Below are positions 33,990-42,795 of a stretch of DNA of 64,000 nt, piece after piece; the first letter of the stretch is position 1, and each line of letters opens with the position of its first letter. This DNA is from Nostoc sp. 'Peltigera membranacea cyanobiont' N6 (GTDB taxonomy: Bacteria > Cyanobacteriota > Cyanobacteriia > Cyanobacteriales > Nostocaceae): NCBI RefSeq assembly GCF_002949735.1, contig NZ_CP026681.1, forward strand, positions 3,534,001-3,598,000, written 5' to 3'. The notes beneath the pieces are model-generated. The model ran no database searches, was not told the origin of the DNA, and saw only the letters and a program-made list of their open reading frames with translations. Position numbers and translations under genes: made by a program.

Positions 33990-36110
33990 TTAAGCAACTA
34001 CAAAATTGTTGTTGGTGATTGATAATCCAGCAGATAGTTGGGCAAATTTTACCTGAGTAAAACTACCTGCACTGCCATCTTGGTCAAAGAACAGACCACC
34101 TGTACTGGAGTCATAGATAAATCGTTGAGCGCTAGTGGTTGCAGATGTTCCAATGGTAAACTGATTAGCTGAGAGTGAACCTATTAATAACCCACCACCA
34201 AAACCAGCAGCCGATACCTGAATCAGTTCATTAGTGGCATTAAAGTCATAAAAACGATCGACACCTTCGTTGTAACTATTAAAAGCAAAGGTATCAGCAC
34301 CATTCCCTCCATAAAGGCTATCATTACCTTTCCCACCTGTGAGGATATCATTGCCATTGCCACCATAAAGAGTGTTATTGCCCAATGCATTGTATGCAGA
34401 GAGAGTATCATTGCCATCACCCCCAAAAAGGAAGTTATTGCCTGTTGAATAATCAACAATCAACTTATCCGTACCAGCGCCACCGTTAAGGGTGTTATTG
34501 CCTGACGCTTTGCGATAGATTCCTTCGCCGTAGTCGCCGTACTCGTCGTACTCGTAGCCAGAGGCGGAAAGATAATCATTGCCATTGTCTCCATTCAGCA
34601 AATTATCGCCTGATGAATAGTCAACATTCAAATTATCGTCACCAGCACCACCGTTAAGGGTGTTATTTCCAGTAGTGTTATAAAAAGATCCTCCGAAGCC
34701 GTAACCGTAGCTAGAACCAGAGAGAGAATCATTGCCATCGCCACCAGAGAGTAGATTAGCGCCTCGTGAATCGTTAACATTCAAGTAATCGTTACCAGCG
34801 CCACCCTTGAGGGTATTATTACCTGATGTGTTATCAAACCTGTAGCCCTCGAAATCAGAGGCAAAAAGAGAATCATTGCCATCGCCACCAGAGAGCAGAT
34901 TATTGCCTGTTGAAATATTAGCGCTCAAGTAATCGTCACCAGTACCACCCTTGAGAGTGTTATTACCATCAGCAAGATTAACTGAGAGGCGATCGTTGCC
35001 ATCGCCACTAGAAAGTAAGTTATCACCTTTTGAAAAGACAGCACTCAAGGTATCGTTACCAGCACCGCCCTTGAGGACGTTATTACCAGACACATCAGGG
35101 CTGTAGTAGTCACCAGAGACGGAGAGATAATCATTGCCATTACCACCATCCAGTAAGTTATCGCCTGGTGAACCGTCAGCACTCAAGGTATCGTTACCAG
35201 CACCACCCTTGAGAGTGTTATTACCAGACACCACATTGCCCTCGTAGTCACCTAATGCTGAGAGATGATCGTTGCCATCGCCACCAGAAAGCAGGTTATT
35301 GCCTGGTGAAGAGTCAACATTCAAGTAATCGTCACCAGTACCACCGTTGAGGGTATCATTGCCCGCACCACCGCGCAGCCAGTCATTACCAGTGCCACCG
35401 TCAAGGGAGTCGTTGCCCGTATCCCCAATCAGGGTATCATTACCAGCGCCACCAATAAGAGTATCATTACCACTACCACCTCGCAGCAAGTCATTACCAC
35501 TCTTGCCGTCGATCCGGTCATTACCCCCCTGACCATTAACGACATCATCTGAGTTATCTAAACCCGTAATGTTGTTGGAGAGGTTATTGAGAAAGGTGAC
35601 TGTATTTTTGATGCCCAGAATGGTTTCAATAGAGTTGGCATCTAAAACATTAAAACTGTCGGTGATACTAGTTTGCCCATCAAACAGGATATTGCCAACA
35701 GCTGGTCTTGTTCCCGAAGCTTTCAGGTTCTCCAGGGTTTCTAATTTGAAGTTTTTTAGGATCGTTTTAGTATCAGCTACTCCATCAAAGGTGATTTCTA
35801 GATTGTTGCCATTCTCGGTAAGCAACAGATTTCGAGCAGTGAAACCAGCACCCTGGAATTTGAGCGTATCAATTTTGGCAATGACTGCTGCTGTGGGGTT
35901 TGTTCCTTTACCTACGCCACCGAAATCAGTAATAGTATCAGTGCCATCACCTAAGTTATAAATAAATTTATCTTTGCCGCCACCACCAGTCAGAATGTCG
36001 TTACCCTTTTTAGCGGTAATGGTATCGTTGCCTGCTTTACCATTAATCGTATCAGCGCCGTTACTGCCCAGTAGAGGATCGTTACCGTTAGTTCCAATGA
36101 TATTTGTCAT
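33990..36110 (-). CDS. RTX5, RTX-repeat calcium-binding protein
   Basis: 706 residues, the shortest and N-terminally most divergent member (starts TNIIGTNGNDPLLGSNG). It has a single large module (about 53-220) containing SGTRPAVGNILFDGQ, a form shared with the second module of RTX1 but not with RTX2-4. Long runs of alternating SGNNTLKGGAGND and NNLLSGGDGND blocks follow. There is no 77-residue module. The C-terminal domain (SANQFTIGTSATTSAQRF to NNNFVVA) matches RTX4. Ribosome site AAGGAAG, unlike the GGTAGGTAG of the others. Its place next to the intact JAMM gene suggests it occupies the ancestral position. Confidence 0.88.
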   Translation of the reverse strand: MTNIIGTNGNDPLLGSNGADTINGKAGNDTITAKKGNDILTGGGGKDKFIYNLGDGTDTITDFGGVGKGTNPTAAVIAKIDTLKFQGAGFTARNLLLTENGNNLEITFDGVADTKTILKNFKLETLENLKASGTRPAVGNILFDGQTSITDSFNVLDANSIETILGIKNTVTFLNNLSNNITGLDNSDDVVNGQGGNDRIDGKSGNDLLRGGSGNDTLIGGAGNDTLIGDTGNDSLDGGTGNDWLRGGAGNDTLNGGTGDDYLNVDSSPGNNLLSGGDGNDHLSALGDYEGNVVSGNNTLKGGAGNDTLSADGSPGDNLLDGGNGNDYLSVSGDYYSPDVSGNNVLKGGAGNDTLSAVFSKGDNLLSSGDGNDRLSVNLADGNNTLKGGTGDDYLSANISTGNNLLSGGDGNDSLFASDFEGYRFDNTSGNNTLKGGAGNDYLNVNDSRGANLLSGGDGNDSLSGSSYGYGFGGSFYNTTGNNTLNGGAGDDNLNVDYSSGDNLLNGDNGNDYLSASGYEYDEYGDYGEGIYRKASGNNTLNGGAGTDKLIVDYSTGNNFLFGGDGNDTLSAYNALGNNTLYGGNGNDILTGGKGNDSLYGGNGADTFAFNSYNEGVDRFYDFNATNELIQVSAAGFGGGLLIGSLSANQFTIGTSATTSAQRFIYDSSTGGLFFDQDGSAGSFTQVKFAQLSAGLSITNNNFVVA

Positions 36111-36775
36111 AATATTTATCTTCCTTAATCAAATTTTTCAGTAACTTTAAAGTTATTAACCCCGATTTAGTACTGTTTTAGAACACAAGAATTCGCCGAA
36201 AGTTGATACTTTCGGCATACTTTTATGTCACCCTTGAGGGACAGCAATTTTCTCGAAAATCTACTCTGTCAACCAGCCTGCAAGTAGCACGCACTTATCT
36301 AAGTATCAAAGTCTCACGCACTGTAGAAATTAACGACTGTGTGGATTTACTGAAATGAACTATTTCAGGTTTTTTACAACCATCCTTTGAAAATAGGGAA
36401 CAGTTAACTCTTGATAGAGAAGGTGATTTTCATACCCTTGTTATGGGCTATTGCCTGTGGGTGTCTAGCTTAAAAATAGGGGACATTTAAATAACCTGAT
36501 ATTAACTTAATACTGAATATTTACTTAGATGTCTATACTTAAAAACTATCTTTGCATACTCTTTACATTATATGCCGAAATATGTGGGTAAGCCGGGGTT
36601 AAAAAAGCAAAGTATGTAAAGATAAATATGGAGAATGCATGTACCGAGGTAACTAAAATACTGGTGCTGGTTTAAGGGTTTTTTGACTCGCAATCAGGAT
36701 AAAACTCTATTAAACCTAAGAACTGCGAATACATCACAGAAAGTCAAAGACTGAGCAGAGATCGTCAGGTAAAAC

Positions 36776-36964
36776 GCAGATGGCTGGTACGTAGAAAAAA
36801 TAGCTGCTCATTTTAACTAAACTCCACAAACGTTAAGAGAAGTTTTGCATAAATGGAAAAATCTCGATCTACAAGGGCTTTGGGATAAACTTTATTCGAG
36901 GGGAAAACCAAAGTGTAAGGAGTCAGACGTAATTTTTTTGCGAGAATGCCTGAAATATGATTAA
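36776..36964 (+). pseudogene. decayed IS630-type transposase N-terminal fragment
   Basis: One frame reads WYVEKIAAHFN, stop, TPQTLREVLHKWKNLDLQGL, then WDKLYSRGKPKCKESDVIF and ends at TAA. The upstream part (RQVKRRW) is in another frame. This is the helix-turn-helix region of an IS630-type transposase; the catalytic domain is gone. It is not a copy of the IS at 20.7 kb. Confidence 0.6.
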
Positions 36965-37316
36965 CTTTTCGTTACATAGTTGTAAATTTTCCTACTGACT
37001 TACTTATGTGCTAGAAATTCTCTTAGTCTGTTCTTCACATTTTCAGATTTTATAGTCAAGAATTTGCAGACAGCAGCAGTCACAAAGAAGTTTGAGCGGA
37101 AGCTTTCAAAGCAGGAAACTTCCAAGATCCTTGAAGGACTGATAAAAATACATACATCTTTTTGAATGCTGCGATGCCTGCGGTGGGCTACCCCTTAGCC
37201 TGGGTTGAGCTACACTTACATTACGATCGCCTGCCAATATCTTAATTATAGCAACGGACAACGAGGTTAGGACATTAACTGATGATAAAAACTATATACA
37301 AACAGACTTTCAACCC

Positions 37317-37344
37317 AGTCCCCAGTCCCCAGTCCCCAGTCCCC
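37317..37344. repeat. CCCCAGT heptad repeat
   Basis: About four copies of CCCAGTC directly upstream of the JAMM gene; same family as the other heptad repeats. Confidence 0.8.
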
Positions 37345-37381
37345 TGCTATATCTATGCAATAATCGCGATCGCTGACCAAA

Positions 37382-37867
37382 ATGACCAACGCAGAGATGA
37401 TTCGACTTAGCCAAGAACACTTGCAGACCATCCGCGCCCATGCCGAAAGAACCTATCCAGACGAGTGTTGTGGTATAATTTTGGGCTATCTGGCTAGTGA
37501 GGGTAAAACTGTGGTCGAAGTCATGCCAACAGAAAATGCCTGGAATACAGAAGCGGCGGCTGAGTTTTCAGGCGAACGCACAACAGAAAGTAAAAGACGG
37601 CAATATGCGATCGCACCCGAAATTATGCTAAAAATGCAAAAAGAAGCACGCGATCGCTCACTGAACATTATCGGCATTTTTCACTCCCACCCAGATATTT
37701 CTGCTATCCCTTCAGAATGCGATCGCTTATATGCTTGGCAAGGATACTCATATATAATAGTTACCGTCCAAAACGGTAAAGCTGGAGAACTCCGAAGCTG
37801 GAGCCTTGACGATCGTCATCAGTTCCAAGCAGAGGCAATTGAAAATATAAAATCTGACTTAGTTTAA
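37382..37867 (+). CDS. M67/JAMM-family metallopeptidase
   Basis: A 161-residue MPN+ protein with the full JAMM zinc motif HSHPDISAIPSECD and an upstream glutamate in PDECCGIILG. Bacterial relatives (Mec type) cleave the C-terminus of ubiquitin-like sulfur carriers, releasing for example cysteine from a CysO-like protein. The next gene is a MoeB/MoeZ-type E1 with a rhodanese domain, the enzyme that adenylates and thiolates such carriers, so a shared sulfur-transfer path is a good inference; the carrier itself is not encoded here. Degraded copies of this gene's start occur inside the RTX array. A short hairpin (37880-37899) follows the stop. Confidence 0.85.
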   Translation: MTNAEMIRLSQEHLQTIRAHAERTYPDECCGIILGYLASEGKTVVEVMPTENAWNTEAAAEFSGERTTESKRRQYAIAPEIMLKMQKEARDRSLNIIGIFHSHPDISAIPSECDRLYAWQGYSYIIVTVQNGKAGELRSWSLDDRHQFQAEAIENIKSDLV

Positions 37868-37994
37868 AGACAGTCACTCGTAGCGGTTTTCGCCGCTACC
37901 ACGGTTAAAAATTCGTCTTCCATACTCCCTATCTCTATATGAGAGACAGTTTTTCGATAGGATTAATATTCCGCTCTCCTAGATTATAACTGCT

Positions 37995-39167
37995 ATGCTA
38001 GATCCGAATCTGGATGAAATCCAGTTAACCAAAGACGATTACGAACGCTACTCTAGACACCTGATTTTGCCGGAAGTAGGACTAGAAGGACAGAAGCGCC
38101 TGAAAGCCGCCAGCGTCCAGTGTATAGGTACAGGTGGACTAGGTTCACCACTACTTTTATATTTGGCGGCGGCGGGTATTGGACGCATCGGGATTGTGGA
38201 TTTCGATGTTGTCGATACTTCCAATCTACAACGCCAAGTCATCCACGGGACATCTTGGGTGGGTAAACCCAAGATTGAATCGGCAAAAAACCGCATTCAC
38301 GAGATTAACCCCTATTGTCAGGTTGATTTATACGAAACTCGCCTGACTTCCGAAAACGCCCTAGAAATCCTGCAACCTTATGATATTGTGGTAGATGGTA
38401 CTGATAACTTCCCCACTAGATATCTAGTTAACGATGCCTGCGTATTGCTGAATAAGCCCAACGTCTACGGTTCAATTTTACGCTTTGAAGGGCAAGCTAC
38501 TGTATTTAACTACCAAGGTGGGCCAAATTATCGCGACCTTTTCCCAGAACCACCACCACCAGGAATGGTTCCCTCTTGTGCAGAAGGTGGCGTATTAGGG
38601 ATTTTGCCAGGAATTATTGGTTTAATCCAAGCAACGGAAACAGTCAAAATTATTCTGGGACAAGGTAATACTCTAAGTGGACGGTTGCTGTTATACAACG
38701 CCTTAGATATGAAATTTCGGGAGTTGAAACTGCGTCCTAACCCGATTCGCCCAGTCATTGAAAAACTGATAGACTACGAAGAATTCTGCGGAATTCCACA
38801 AGCTAAGGCAGAGGAGGCAAAACAGCAGATGGAAAGTCAAGAAATGACCGTCAAAGATTTGAAGGAATTGCTAGATAGCGGTGCGAAGGATTTTGTACTG
38901 CTGGATGTCCGCAACCCCAATGAGTACGACATTGCCAAGATTCCTGGTTCGGTGTTGGTACCCTTACCAGATATTGAAAATGGCAATGGCGTTGCGAAGG
39001 TGAAGGAAATATTAAACGGCCACCGTTTAATTGCTCATTGTAAAATGGGCGGGCGGTCGGCAAAAGCCCTTGCCATCCTCAAGGAAGCCGGAATTGTTGG
39101 GACAAATGTCAAAGGCGGAATTACCGCTTGGAGTCGAGAAATAGACCCTTCAGTTCCAGAGTATTAA
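37995..39167 (+). CDS. moeB: MoeB/MoeZ-like adenylyltransferase-sulfurtransferase
   Basis: 390 residues: an E1-like ThiF/MoeB domain at about 15-265 (nucleotide loop GTGGLGSP, then DFDVVDTSNLQRQ; Cys in PSCAEGGVLG) and a rhodanese domain at about 285-388 with active-site HCKMGGRSAK. This is the architecture of mycobacterial MoeZ and human MOCS3, which adenylate the C-terminal glycine of MoaD/ThiS/CysO-like proteins and pass sulfur to it. Likely roles are Moco and thio-cofactor synthesis. The linker has EEFCG as in MoeZ rather than two CxxC zinc pairs. It follows the JAMM gene by 127 bases; a Mo-hydroxylase operon lies 1.4 kb beyond. Confidence 0.9.
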   Translation: MLDPNLDEIQLTKDDYERYSRHLILPEVGLEGQKRLKAASVQCIGTGGLGSPLLLYLAAAGIGRIGIVDFDVVDTSNLQRQVIHGTSWVGKPKIESAKNRIHEINPYCQVDLYETRLTSENALEILQPYDIVVDGTDNFPTRYLVNDACVLLNKPNVYGSILRFEGQATVFNYQGGPNYRDLFPEPPPPGMVPSCAEGGVLGILPGIIGLIQATETVKIILGQGNTLSGRLLLYNALDMKFRELKLRPNPIRPVIEKLIDYEEFCGIPQAKAEEAKQQMESQEMTVKDLKELLDSGAKDFVLLDVRNPNEYDIAKIPGSVLVPLPDIENGNGVAKVKEILNGHRLIAHCKMGGRSAKALAILKEAGIVGTNVKGGITAWSREIDPSVPEY

Positions 39168-39229
39168 AAACGCACTGCTTTCCTGATAGCTGTTCTCGCT
39201 TGAGTGAGGTAGAAGAACCCCACCCCCAA

Positions 39230-39255
39230 CCCCCTCCCCGCTTGCGAGGAGGGGG
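39230..39255 (+). terminator. hairpin after moeB
   Basis: Arms CCCCCTCC and GGAGGGGG about 60 bases after the stop codon. The sequence belongs to a common C-rich dispersed repeat, so termination is only probable. Confidence 0.45.
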
Positions 39256-39369
39256 CTATGATGTACCTTGGATGATTAGGAAACGCTATAGCTCTCTTTA
39301 AAGAAACCGTATTTGTTTTGGGTTGAGGAAGAAACAACCAACGCCCAATTCCCAATTCCCCATCTTTTT

Positions 39370-40578
39370 ATGATTACCTCAAAATCTCATTTCAATATTT
39401 TATGGGTGCAAATTTGGGTGTTGGCAGTAGTGCAGGGAGCAATTACTCTCACCTGGTTAATTTATAATATATATTTGCCACAACTTTTGACTCAGTTTGG
39501 TTTTCCTGCCTCACTAGCAGTTGCCTTGGTGCTATTTGAAAATGCCTTGGGTGCTGTGCTGGAACCTCTAATGGGTGGACTGTCAGACCAAGCTAGACGC
39601 TGGGTAGGGACTCGGTTTCCCTTCATCTCAGTAGGTATGATTCTGGCATCGGCTTTGTTCATTGCCATACCATGCGTTGTGAGCTTAATTCCGCCTACTA
39701 CCATAATGCGATCGCTCTTACCTATAGTATTGGTAGCCTGGGCATTAGCAATGACAATATTTCGTTCTCCAGCGATGTGTTTGTTGGGAATGTATTCTAC
39801 ACCAGCCCAGTTACCTTTAGCAGTAAGTGTTGTCACTTTAGCCGGTGGTATGATTGGGGCTTTTAAACCAATAAGCTATAAGTTTATTCTGAGCTTAGGG
39901 CCAGTTTATACTTTTGCGATCGGTTCTTTCGTTATGCTGGGGGCGGCGGCTGTGTTGCGGTTAGTCAATCCTCCAGAAGCAGTAGTGGATAGACACCAAG
40001 CAGAAGTAGTCAAGTTGCCTTTAGAGAAATTGGCTTTGATTTTAGGAACTGGTTTTGGTGTAGCGTGGGGTATCCGATTTCTGATGGATGTCTTGGGTAA
40101 AGTACTAAAAACCCAACTGAATACTGATAATATTGATGTGCTTATGGTGTGGATCGGATTAGCGATCGCAATTGCCAGCATACCTGCTGGGATCTTCGCC
40201 GTCAAAATTGGTAATCGTCAAGCAATGCTTTGTGGGATCTGTGCGATCGTTCCCTCATTACTGATAATGATATCTGTGGGCGTACAAATTCCGATAATTC
40301 TATTAATCGTTGCTGGCTTTAGTTTAATTGTCAACGGGGCTATTCCTTTTGCTTTAGGATTAGTACCCCAGCAGTGGGCGGGATTAGGAATTGGGACGTA
40401 TTTTGGTGGGTTTGCTTTAGCAATGAGTTTGTTTGGTATTATATTTACCCAACCGCAAGCAATAACACCTTTTATCGGTGCGATTGGGGGTGCATTGGCG
40501 TTTTTGTTCGCTGGTGTTTGCATTGCGGTGAGTGGCTTTTTGGAAACCTATGGGCGGCTTCGCCTTCCCGAAGAGTAG
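39370..40578 (+). CDS. MFS transporter (SLC45/GPH-like)
   Basis: The start is placed at the ATG at 39370 (402 residues) instead of an upstream TTG, because the extra stretch is translated heptad repeat. About 12 transmembrane helices are visible. The loop GGLSDQARRWVGTRFPFI between helices 2 and 3 resembles the SLC45/GPH sugar-transporter subgroup more than drug exporters. Substrate unknown. It stands alone between moeB and the convergent Mo-hydroxylase operon. Confidence 0.75.
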   Translation: MITSKSHFNILWVQIWVLAVVQGAITLTWLIYNIYLPQLLTQFGFPASLAVALVLFENALGAVLEPLMGGLSDQARRWVGTRFPFISVGMILASALFIAIPCVVSLIPPTTIMRSLLPIVLVAWALAMTIFRSPAMCLLGMYSTPAQLPLAVSVVTLAGGMIGAFKPISYKFILSLGPVYTFAIGSFVMLGAAAVLRLVNPPEAVVDRHQAEVVKLPLEKLALILGTGFGVAWGIRFLMDVLGKVLKTQLNTDNIDVLMVWIGLAIAIASIPAGIFAVKIGNRQAMLCGICAIVPSLLIMISVGVQIPIILLIVAGFSLIVNGAIPFALGLVPQQWAGLGIGTYFGGFALAMSLFGIIFTQPQAITPFIGAIGGALAFLFAGVCIAVSGFLETYGRLRLPEE

Positions 40579-40605
40579 GAAGTTGAGATTTTATTATGCG
40601 CCTAT

Positions 40606-42795
40606 TCACAGCAACTTGTCTGGTGTAATTGGTAAATCACGAATCCGTTTACCTGTAGCATGATAAACTGCATTAGATATAGCTGCTGCTACCCCAACAA
40701 TTGGAAGTTCCCCTAGGCTTTTCGTCCCTAGAGCATTTACATAAGGATCGGGTTCCTCAACAAATTGCACTTCCATATTTGGGATATCTGCATGAACCGG
40801 AATTAGGTAATCGGAAAGGTTAGCACCAACTATTCTTCCCTGATTTGTATCCATTACAGTTTTCTCCATCAACGCCATACTGATTCCCCATGTAATCCCA
40901 CCCAAAACCTGACTCCGTGCTGTCTTGAAGTTGAGAATTCGCCCTGCATCATAAACGCCTACGCAACGTCTGACTTTGATTTCCCCCAACAATTCATCGA
41001 CAGCTACTTCCACAAAGATTGCACCAAATGAGTGTTTGGCGTATTGTTTACTCTCTGGGCTGGGTGAGGTTTCTTCTGTGACTTGTAAACTCTCTAATTG
41101 GTTACGGTGCAGAATCTCGGTGTAACTGTCTTGTTTGGAAGGATCGGGTTTTAAAAATATTTGCCCTGACTCAACGCCAATATCTTTTGCCTGAGATCCA
41201 TAAAGTAGAGAATTTGGATCTCCGATCGCCATTTGGATTATTTGATCGCGGATTGCGATCGCTGCTTTTTGTACCGCCGGGGAAACACTAGCAACTGTAA
41301 TTGAGTTACCCGTAATCGGCGCTTTGGGAAAATTGCTATCACCTAGTTCAAACTGCACTGGTAAACCTAATACCTCAGCAGCTACCTGCGTCATCACTGT
41401 ATAAGTACCTGTACCTATATCTTGGGTTCCACTTTGCACCCGCACCTCTCCACTAGCAAAAATTTCTACTTTGACAGATGCAGTTCCAACATTAGTGGGA
41501 AATGTCGCACTAGCCATTCCCCAACCAATCAAGAAATAACCATCTCGCATGGAACGGGGAATTGGGTTGCGTTGGAACCAACCAAAAATTTCTCCCCCCT
41601 TTTGGTAACATTCTTTTAGAGATTTACTAGACCAAGGTAATCCTTTGTGGGGATCGATATCTGCATGATTTTTTAGTCTTAGTTCAATTGGGTCAATATT
41701 TAAGGTGTATGCTAGTTCATCCATTGCTGACTCTAGGGCAAACATCCCTGTGGCTTCTCCTGGCCCACGCATAAAGGTTGGTGTGCCGGCATTGATGCGG
41801 GCTAAACGGTATTTAATTTCCAGATTTGGACAGGCGTACATCATTGTTGTTGCTGTACCAACTGGTTCTACAAAGTCATCAAATAGCGATGTTAAGGATG
41901 TGCCAATGTGATTAATAACGGTTAGTTTACCTTCCTTGGTTGCACCTAGCGTTAGCTGCTGCTGAGTTGGGGATCGATAGCCGCAAGCAGTGTACATTTG
42001 CGATCGCGTTAGCACAACTTTCACTGGGCGTTTTACTTGACGAGATCCGATCGCAGCTAAAATAGTGTGCGATCGCAACAACGCCTTACAACCAAATCCT
42101 CCGCCTAAATATTTGGAAATGACGCGGACATTTTCTTGAGGAATATTCAGAACAGATGCGATCGCTTTTTGGGTTGCTGAAATGCCTTGAGTAGTTTCAT
42201 ACAGCGTCAAATTATCCCCTTCCCAGATGGCGATCGTTGCAGAAGGCTCAAGGGGATTATGATGTTCCATTGGCGTGGTATAAATTTGCTCTACCAGAAC
42301 ATCTGCTTGAGCTTTCCCAGATTCAACATCCCCTCTGGTGATTTTACCTGGCATCATGCCAAAAAATATTGATTCGGGTTCAAATATCTCGGCGTGTGCC
42401 ACTGTGACTGTTGCCGGGGCTTCTTCGTAGATAATTTTAACTAGGGAAGCGGCGGTTTCGGCTTGTTCTAAAGTTTGAGCTATTACAATCCCCAGATGTT
42501 GACCATCGTAGTAAATATTATCGTCTTTTTCGGTTGGCTGAGGTTGTGGAGGCGAAAAGAAGGGGATTTTTACCAGAGATGGAGTTTGTTGGTAAGTAAT
42601 GATATCTACCACACCTGGAACGGCGGCGGCGGCGGATGTGTCTATTTGGATAATTTTACCGTTTGCGATCGCGCTTTGAAAAATCACTCCATAAGTTAAA
42701 TTCTCTATGGGAACATCGGCTGTATACGGTGCTTCTCCAGTAACTTTGAGTTTGCCATCAACGCGATCGAGTGGTTTACCGATAATTTTATTCAT
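40606..42795 (-). CDS. xanthine dehydrogenase-family molybdopterin-binding subunit
   Basis: The 729-residue large subunit of a molybdenum hydroxylase, last of three overlapping genes. It has the N-terminal hammerhead domain (DRVDGKLKVTGEAPYTAD) and Mo-binding segments GGGFGCKA and MRGPGEATG. The catalytic glutamate sits near the end in SLGELPIVGVAA. Closest known architecture is the PaoABC/YagTSR aldehyde oxidoreductase. The enzymes hydroxylate aldehydes or N-heterocycles using water; the substrate cannot be read from sequence. Its ATG overlaps the FAD gene stop by 4 bases. Confidence 0.88.
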   Translation of the reverse strand: MNKIIGKPLDRVDGKLKVTGEAPYTADVPIENLTYGVIFQSAIANGKIIQIDTSAAAAVPGVVDIITYQQTPSLVKIPFFSPPQPQPTEKDDNIYYDGQHLGIVIAQTLEQAETAASLVKIIYEEAPATVTVAHAEIFEPESIFFGMMPGKITRGDVESGKAQADVLVEQIYTTPMEHHNPLEPSATIAIWEGDNLTLYETTQGISATQKAIASVLNIPQENVRVISKYLGGGFGCKALLRSHTILAAIGSRQVKRPVKVVLTRSQMYTACGYRSPTQQQLTLGATKEGKLTVINHIGTSLTSLFDDFVEPVGTATTMMYACPNLEIKYRLARINAGTPTFMRGPGEATGMFALESAMDELAYTLNIDPIELRLKNHADIDPHKGLPWSSKSLKECYQKGGEIFGWFQRNPIPRSMRDGYFLIGWGMASATFPTNVGTASVKVEIFASGEVRVQSGTQDIGTGTYTVMTQVAAEVLGLPVQFELGDSNFPKAPITGNSITVASVSPAVQKAAIAIRDQIIQMAIGDPNSLLYGSQAKDIGVESGQIFLKPDPSKQDSYTEILHRNQLESLQVTEETSPSPESKQYAKHSFGAIFVEVAVDELLGEIKVRRCVGVYDAGRILNFKTARSQVLGGITWGISMALMEKTVMDTNQGRIVGANLSDYLIPVHADIPNMEVQFVEEPDPYVNALGTKSLGELPIVGVAAAISNAVYHATGKRIRDLPITPDKLL

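Larger units (their letters stand above)
36111..37381. promoter_or_regulatory. RTX5 leader and JAMM-gene promoter region
   Basis: No intact gene in 1.27 kb. The RTX5 side repeats the common leader blocks, including a hairpin GCCGAAAG/CTTTCGGC at 36195-36216. A dead IS630-type fragment interrupts it. From about 37060 leader homology resumes (GGAAACTTCCAAGATCCTTGAAGGACTGATAAAAATACAT). A CCCCAGT heptad repeat (37317-37344) and a TGCAATAATCGCGATCGCTGACC block lie just before the JAMM ATG. Confidence 0.6.

Noticed and set aside
18030..36000. Many plus-strand open frames opposite the RTX genes
   Set aside because: They are antisense shadows of the repetitive Gly/Asn/Asp codons, rich in Ser-Leu-Pro, with no start signals.
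17294..36110. RTX proteins as metalloproteases or toxins
   Set aside because: I saw no HExxH zinc motif, lipase GxSxG context or acylated-toxin domain; only repeat and module sequences.
39313..39369. TTG start adding 19 residues to the MFS transporter
   Set aside because: The extension encodes heptad repeat sequence (CCCAATTCCCAATTCCCC) and is not membrane-protein-like; the ATG at 39370 fits better.
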